Assembly: GCF_014836555.1 (NCBI RefSeq)
Contig: NZ_JACSQQ010000009.1
Coordinates: forward strand, 89,368 to 136,021
Origin: Oerskovia rustica
GTDB lineage: Bacteria > Actinomycetota > Actinomycetes > Actinomycetales > Cellulomonadaceae
Reading direction: 5' to 3'
Length of the DNA stretch: 46,654 nucleotides
Shown: in pieces, positions 43,401-46,654 of the stretch
How positions within the stretch are numbered: position 1 is the stretch's first letter
How the letters are laid out: each line of letters opens with the position of its first letter
Notes under the pieces: model-generated
Database searches by the model: none
Seen by the model: the letters and a program-made list of their open reading frames with translations, nothing else
Told to the model about the DNA's origin: nothing
Program-made: the position numbers and the translations under genes

Positions 43401-43966
43401 GGCTCGAGCACGTGCTGACCCGCGCGGCCGACACGTCGATCGCGGCCCTCATGGCCGACGAGGCCAGGCCCGACGGCTCGACGGTCGTCATCGCCGGGCT
43501 CATCACCTCGCTCCAGCGCAAGATGAGCAAGAACGGCAACCCGTGGGCCGCGGTGACGATCGAGGACCTCGAGGGAGGCGTCGAGGTCATGTTCTTCGGC
43601 GAGACCTACCTCGCGTACTCGACGATCCTCGCCGAGGACCAGGTCGTGGTGCTGCGCGGGCGGGTGCGACGCCGCGACGAGACCATGCAGCTCCAGGCCA
43701 TGGAGGTCTCGCTCCCGGACATCTCGACGGTCGCCGAGACGCCGGTGCTCGTGAGCCTGCCCGAGTCTCGCTGCACCCAGCCCGTGGTCGAGAAGCTGCG
43801 CGAGATCCTCTCGACGCACCCGGGGGTGACCGAGGTCCACCTCAAGCTCACGAGCCCCGGGCGGACCAAGGTCATGCGGCTCGAGGACACCCTGCGGGTC
43901 GCGAAGAGCCCGGCGCTGTACGGCGACCTCAAGGCGCTGCTCGGCCCGACGTGCCTCACCGTGTGA
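40409..43966 (+). CDS. dnaE: DNA polymerase III alpha subunit
   Basis: Replicative polymerase of 1185 residues. An N-terminal PHP domain begins with FVHLHVHTEYSMLDGAARL. The polymerase active site has Asp425, Asp427 and Asp429 in PDFDVDFDERRRGEV and the preceding GPGRGSGAGSMAAY. The thumb and fingers include KKKKSELDKQFEGF. The internal beta-clamp motif QFDLF is at 948-952, followed by an OB domain (VVIAGLITSLQRKMSKNGN) and a C-terminal tau-binding part. Length and order match DnaE1. The GTGA overlap couples it to the NUDIX gene. Confidence 0.97.
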   Translation: MPSAVAPGSTQKSDDFVHLHVHTEYSMLDGAARLGDLFEETARLGQKAIATTDHGYIFGAFDFWSKATQAGIKPIIGVEAYVTPGTSRFDQTRVRFGEKGQESDDVSARGAYTHLTMWARNNEGLHNLFRASSLASLDGQMGKWPRMDRDLLERYGKGMIASSGCPSGEIQTKLRLGQWDAAVQAAGELQDVFGKENFYVELMDHGLDIERRVIKDLLRLSETIGAPLVATNDLHYVKKEDSHSQEALLCINSGSTLADPDRFKFDGDGYYVKSAAEMRHIWKELPEACDNTLLIAEQCEVSFDTSANYMPNYPCPPGEDETSWFIKEVEKGLHYRYPDGISDAVRKQAEYETQVIVQMGFPGYFLVVADFINWAKDNGIRVGPGRGSGAGSMAAYAMRITDLDPLQHGLIFERFLNPDRVSMPDFDVDFDERRRGEVIRYVTEKYGEDRVAQIVTYGTIKAKQALKDSSRLLGFPFAMGEKLTKAMPPAIMGKDISLTGIFNPDDKRYNEADEFRQIHSADPDAQRVVELAKGIEGLKRQWGVHAAGVIMSSEPLIDIIPIMRRLQDGAVITQFDYPTCEGLGLIKMDFLGLRNLTILDDALENIVMNGKDPVELEALTLDDPKTYDLLGRGDTLGVFQLDGGGMRTLLKLMRPDNFEDISAVGALYRPGPMGANSHTNYALRKNGMQEVTPIHPELEEALEDILGTTYGLIVYQEQVMAIAQKVAGYSLGQADILRRAMGKKKKSELDKQFEGFSNGMKERGFSMAAVKTLWDILLPFSDYAFNKAHSAAYGVVSYWTAYLKANYPTEYMAALLTSVRDDKDKSALYLNECRRMGITVLPPDVNSSSANFTAVGKDIRFGLTAVRNVGANVVDAIVATREDKGTFASFTDFLDKVPAVVCNKRTIESLIKAGAFDSLDHARRALLVVHEQAVDSVISVKREEAKGQFDLFADLGGEDPAMSFSVDVPDIPDWDKKQRLAFEREMLGLYVSDHPLSGLEHVLTRAADTSIAALMADEARPDGSTVVIAGLITSLQRKMSKNGNPWAAVTIEDLEGGVEVMFFGETYLAYSTILAEDQVVVLRGRVRRRDETMQLQAMEVSLPDISTVAETPVLVSLPESRCTQPVVEKLREILSTHPGVTEVHLKLTSPGRTKVMRLEDTLRVAKSPALYGDLKALLGPTCLTV

Positions 43967-44493
43967 GCCCGGACGTGGGCCGGGAGGACGCGGGCGGGTA
44001 CGTCCCGGCGGCGGACGGTTCGCCGGGGCGGTTCCAGGTGGTCCCTGCGGCCTACGTGCTCCTGCGCCGCGGCGACGAGGTCCTGCTCCAGCGCCGGCAG
44101 AACACCGGGTACATGGACGGTCACTGGGCCGCGGCAGCGGCCGGGCACGTCGAGCAGGGGGAGAGCGTGCTGGCGGCTGCCCGGCGTGAGGCGCGCGAGG
44201 AGCTGGGCATCGAGGTCGCGACGACGGACCTCGAGCCGCTCACGGTCATGCACCGTACGCGCCCGGACGGGGGACCGGTCGAGCAGCGGGTCGACTTCTT
44301 CTTCAGGTGCCGCACGTGGTCCGGCGAGCCCGTGATCGAGGAGCGGGAGAAGGCCGCCGACCTGCGCTGGTTCGCGCTGTCGGACCTGCCCGGGCCCCTC
44401 GTGCCGCACGAGGCCGTGGTGCTCGACGCTCTCGCGCGAGGCGTCGTGCCACCCGTCACGACCTACGGTTTCGAGGCCCCGGAGGACACGTAG
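43963..44493 (+). CDS. NUDIX hydrolase
   Basis: A 176-residue NUDIX protein with the full box GHVEQGESVLAAARREAREE (GX5EX7REUXEEXGU, continuing LGIE), preceded by NTGYMDGHWAAAAAGH. The metal-binding Glu residues are present. Substrate cannot be read; cleaning of oxidised nucleotides is one option given the link to dnaE. GTG 43963 overlaps the dnaE stop. Its own stop codon TAG is the start of the next gene's -10 element. Confidence 0.9.
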   Translation: MSPDVGREDAGGYVPAADGSPGRFQVVPAAYVLLRRGDEVLLQRRQNTGYMDGHWAAAAAGHVEQGESVLAAARREAREELGIEVATTDLEPLTVMHRTRPDGGPVEQRVDFFFRCRTWSGEPVIEEREKAADLRWFALSDLPGPLVPHEAVVLDALARGVVPPVTTYGFEAPEDT

Positions 44494-44496
44494 ACT
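44491..44496 (+). promoter_or_regulatory. -10 element overlapping the NUDIX stop codon
   Basis: TAGACT uses the NUDIX TAG as its first three bases and is seven bases before GTG 44504, giving a leaderless mRNA for the PPOX protein. Confidence 0.55.
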
Positions 44497-44503
44497 CGCG
44501 GTC

Positions 44504-44911
44504 GTGATCCACCTGACCCCCGAGCAGCGCGTCTTCGTGACCGAGCGCCACCTGGCGACCCTGACCACCCTGCGGGAGGACGGCAGCCCGCACGTCGTCC
44601 CCGTGGGCTTCACGTGGGACCCCGAGACCGGGGTCGTGCGCATCACGACCAACGACACGTCGGTCAAGGCCCTCAACGCAGAGCGCCTCACCTCCGACGG
44701 CGCCCACCCCCGGGCCGCGGTGTGCCAGGTCGAGGGCGGGCGCTGGATCACGCTCGAGGGCACCGTCTCGGTCTCGCGCGACCCCGACGAGGTCGCCGAG
44801 GCCGTGCGGCGGTACACGCGGCGCTACAAGGAGCCGCGCGTCAACCCGCGCCGCGTCGTCCTGCGGATCGTCGCGGACAAGGTCATGAGCTCGAGCTACA
44901 TGGCCTTCTGA
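44504..44911 (+). CDS. PPOX class F420-dependent oxidoreductase family protein
   Basis: A 135-residue split-barrel flavin/F420-binding protein. FVTERHLATLTTLREDGSPHVVPVGF and the following WDPETGVVRITTNDTSVKAL match the PPOX/F420 pattern, with RAAVCQVEGGRWITLEGTVSV in the second half. Cofactor could be F420 or FMN, and the substrate is unknown. GTG 44504 has no ribosome site and is likely leaderless. It is convergent with the S4 gene, with 36 bp between the stops. Confidence 0.88.
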   Translation: MIHLTPEQRVFVTERHLATLTTLREDGSPHVVPVGFTWDPETGVVRITTNDTSVKALNAERLTSDGAHPRAAVCQVEGGRWITLEGTVSVSRDPDEVAEAVRRYTRRYKEPRVNPRRVVLRIVADKVMSSSYMAF

Positions 44912-44947
44912 CCGGGCCGCGGACGGTCGGGGCCCCGTGCACCGTGG

Positions 44948-45175
44948 TCAGCCGACGATCGCGCCGATCTGACCGGTCGGGACGTCGACCGTCACGACGT
45001 CGCCCTTGTGCAGCTGGCGCCCACGACGCGTGTCGACCTCGCCGTTGACCTGGACCTCTCCCTCGGAGATGAGGTCGCGCGCGTGGGCGCCGGACTCGAC
45101 GAGGCTCGCGAGCTTGAGGAACTGGCCGAGGCGGATGACGTCGTCGGTGATCTCCACCGTGGGTGTCGTGGTCAT
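44948..45175 (-). CDS. Small S4-domain RNA-binding protein
   Basis: A 75-residue protein made up almost wholly of one S4 domain: IRLGQFLKLASLVESGAHAR, then DLISEGEVQVNGEVDTRRGRQL and HKGDVVTV. It resembles the YaaA/RqcP-type small S4 proteins, one branch of which acts in ribosome-associated quality control; the exact subgroup is unclear. ATG 45175 is used; an ATG three codons earlier (45184, behind GCGAGAGA) is equally possible. It is divergent from hisD. Confidence 0.87.
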   Translation of the reverse strand: MTTTPTVEITDDVIRLGQFLKLASLVESGAHARDLISEGEVQVNGEVDTRRGRQLHKGDVVTVDVPTGQIGAIVG

Positions 45176-45257
45176 GAGAGCCATTCTCTCGCGTCCGGGG
45201 CGTGCCGGAGAACTGCCCACCTGCTGAATGGCCTGGAGGTCGGTTCGCGGCCCGGCC

Positions 45258-45263
45258 TACGAT
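45258..45263 (+). promoter_or_regulatory. -10 element of a leaderless promoter (hisD)
   Basis: TACGAT, six bases, then GTG 45270. Same geometry as dnaE and murE. Confidence 0.58.
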
Positions 45264-45269
45264 GGGTCG

Positions 45270-46595
45270 GTGATCAATCGCATCGACCTGCGTGGTCGTT
45301 CCCTGTCTCCCCGTGAGCTCACGGAGATCCTGCCTCGTCCGGAGATCGGCGTCGAGGACGCCGCGGAGAAGGTCGCCCCGATCCTGCATGACGTCCGCCT
45401 GCACGGCGCCTCCGCGCTGCGGGACCTCTCGGAGCGGTTCGACGGCGTGCGACCGGTCCACCTGCGGGTCCCGACCGAGCGCCTGTCGGCCGCGCTCGAG
45501 ACGCTCGACCCGCTCGTGCGCGACGGCCTCGAGGAGGCGATCCGCCGTGTCCGCACGGTGCACGCCGCGCAGCGCCCCCAGCCGTTCTCGGTCGACCTGG
45601 CCCCAGGGGCGCAGGTCCGCCAGCGCTGGATCCCCGTGCGTCGCGTCGGGCTCTACGTGCCCGGGGGGATCGCGGTCTACCCGTCGTCGGTCATCATGAG
45701 CGTCGTCGCGGCCCAGGAGGCCGGTGTGCGCGAGCTCGCGGTGGCCTCGCCTCCGCAGCGCGAGAACGACGGCCTGCCGCACCCCACGATCCTCGCGGCG
45801 TGCGCGCTGCTGGGTGTCGAGGAGGTCTATGCGGTCGGTGGTGCGCAGGCGATCGGCATGTTCGCGTACGGCGCCACAGGCAGTGAGCCGCAGGACGGCG
45901 ACTTCCTGTGCGAGCCCGTCGACGTCATCACGGGTCCGGGGAACATCTACGTCGCGGCTGCCAAGCGCCTCGTGCGCGGTGTCGTTGGGATCGACTCCGA
46001 GGCCGGTCCCACAGAGATCGCGATCCTCGCGGACGGCGGCGCGGACCCGACGCACGTCGCGCTCGACCTCATCAGCCAGGGCGAGCACACACCCGACGCC
46101 GCAGCTGTCCTCGTGACGCCGTCGGTCGAGCTGGCCGCGGCCGTCGACGCCCGCCTCGTGGACCTCGTCCCCGAGACCAAGCACGCGGCACGCGTGGCGC
46201 AGGCGCTGTCCGGGCCGCAGTCCGCGATCATCGTGGTCGACGACCTCGAGCAGGGCCTCGACGTCGTCGACTCGTACGGTGCCGAGCACCTCGAGATCCA
46301 GACGGCCGACGCCGCCGCCGTCGCCGAGCGGGTGCAGAGCGCGGGCGCGATCTTCGTCGGCCCGTACTCGCCCGTCCCGCTGGGCGACTACATGGCGGGG
46401 TCCAACCACGTCCTGCCGACCGGCGGGTGCGCGCACTACTCGAGCGGGCTCGGGGTGCACAGCTTCCTGCGCGCGGTGCAGGTCGTCGAGTACTCGGCCG
46501 ACGCGCTCCAGGAGCTGGCCGACCGCATCGTGGCCGTCGCGAACGACGAGGACCTGCCCGCGCACGGCGAGGCGATCAAGGCGCGCTTCCAGTAG
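45270..46595 (+). CDS. hisD: Histidinol dehydrogenase
   Basis: Zinc enzyme that oxidises L-histidinol to L-histidine in two NAD-dependent steps, the last reactions of histidine synthesis. 441 residues, with [60 protein letters not shown], zinc site [17 protein letters not shown], the catalytic Glu-His of [10 protein letters not shown] and [17 protein letters not shown]. Start GTG 45270 is leaderless by promoter spacing. The gene is complete; the rest of the his operon would lie past the window end. Confidence 0.97.
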   Translation: MINRIDLRGRSLSPRELTEILPRPEIGVEDAAEKVAPILHDVRLHGASALRDLSERFDGVRPVHLRVPTERLSAALETLDPLVRDGLEEAIRRVRTVHAAQRPQPFSVDLAPGAQVRQRWIPVRRVGLYVPGGIAVYPSSVIMSVVAAQEAGVRELAVASPPQRENDGLPHPTILAACALLGVEEVYAVGGAQAIGMFAYGATGSEPQDGDFLCEPVDVITGPGNIYVAAAKRLVRGVVGIDSEAGPTEIAILADGGADPTHVALDLISQGEHTPDAAAVLVTPSVELAAAVDARLVDLVPETKHAARVAQALSGPQSAIIVVDDLEQGLDVVDSYGAEHLEIQTADAAAVAERVQSAGAIFVGPYSPVPLGDYMAGSNHVLPTGGCAHYSSGLGVHSFLRAVQVVEYSADALQELADRIVAVANDEDLPAHGEAIKARFQ

Positions 46596-46622
46596 TCGCG
46601 GCACCACCCGAGGCGATGAGAG

Positions 46623-46654
<32 letters not shown>

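Noticed and set aside
40328-43840. A 1170-codon open frame on the minus strand antisense to dnaE
   Set aside because: Long antisense frames are expected at this GC content. The translation is an Arg/Val/Gly/Asp/Glu low-complexity string without domains, while the plus strand carries a full DnaE.

Overview
This is a very GC-rich window with dense operons, many GTG starts and frequent four-base (ATGA/GTGA) gene overlaps. The actinobacterial signatures are Wag31/DivIVA, SepF, a dcw cluster without ftsA, a SAV_6107-type HEPN protein, HelD, DUF3040 and a PPOX F420-type protein. The gene content looks like Micrococcales, for example a Cellulomonas, Oerskovia or Cellulosimicrobium relative. That placement is inference from gene content only. 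The MurE specificity motif is DDPH rather than the DNPR of meso-DAP enzymes, which suggests L-Lys or L-Orn in the peptidoglycan.

Layout. 1-3643 (minus strand): serA and a HelD-like helicase. 3867-7423: a signalling cassette of a response regulator/PP2C phosphatase fusion, a CHASE3 histidine kinase and a CheY-like regulator. 7649-9113: a PAC2-family protein and a cold-shock protein, closed by a perfect 16-bp hairpin. 9193-10299 (minus): a SAM-dependent methyltransferase/spermidine-synthase-like protein. 10377-12152: an operon of a HEPN-domain protein and DNA polymerase IV, with a perfect actinobacterial SOS box between its -35 and -10. 12191-12604: DUF3040 membrane protein. 12552-17225 (minus): a TgpA-like transglutaminase, a DUF58 protein and a MoxR ATPase in one operon.

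17475-37271 is the division and cell wall (dcw) cluster, all on the plus strand: mraZ (behind three GTGGAG boxes at 10-bp spacing), rsmH, ftsL, ftsI, murE, murF, mraY, murD, ftsW, murG, murC, ftsQ, ftsZ, pgeF, sepF, yggT, wag31. It makes UDP-MurNAc-pentapeptide (MurC-F), lipid I and II (MraY, MurG), the septal synthase (FtsW-FtsI with FtsL and FtsQ), the Z-ring (FtsZ, SepF) and the polar scaffold (Wag31). The cluster is split into several transcription units: there is a hairpin and leaderless promoter before murE, a hairpin and -10 before murG, a good promoter before ftsZ, and palindromic sites before wag31.

37434-46595: a DksA-like protein with a degenerate zinc finger, lspA, a RluD-type pseudouridine synthase, a GNAT acetyltransferase, dnaE, a NUDIX hydrolase, a PPOX protein, a small S4 protein (minus) and hisD. 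The window ends in a 31-base G run that looks like a sequencing or assembly artefact.

No tRNA, rRNA, insertion sequence, CRISPR array or prophage was recognised. The least expected element is the SOS-controlled HEPN-DinB operon. A recurring feature is a -10 hexamer only 6-7 nt before the start codon (at least six genes), which implies leaderless transcription. Most of the remaining content is conserved housekeeping.
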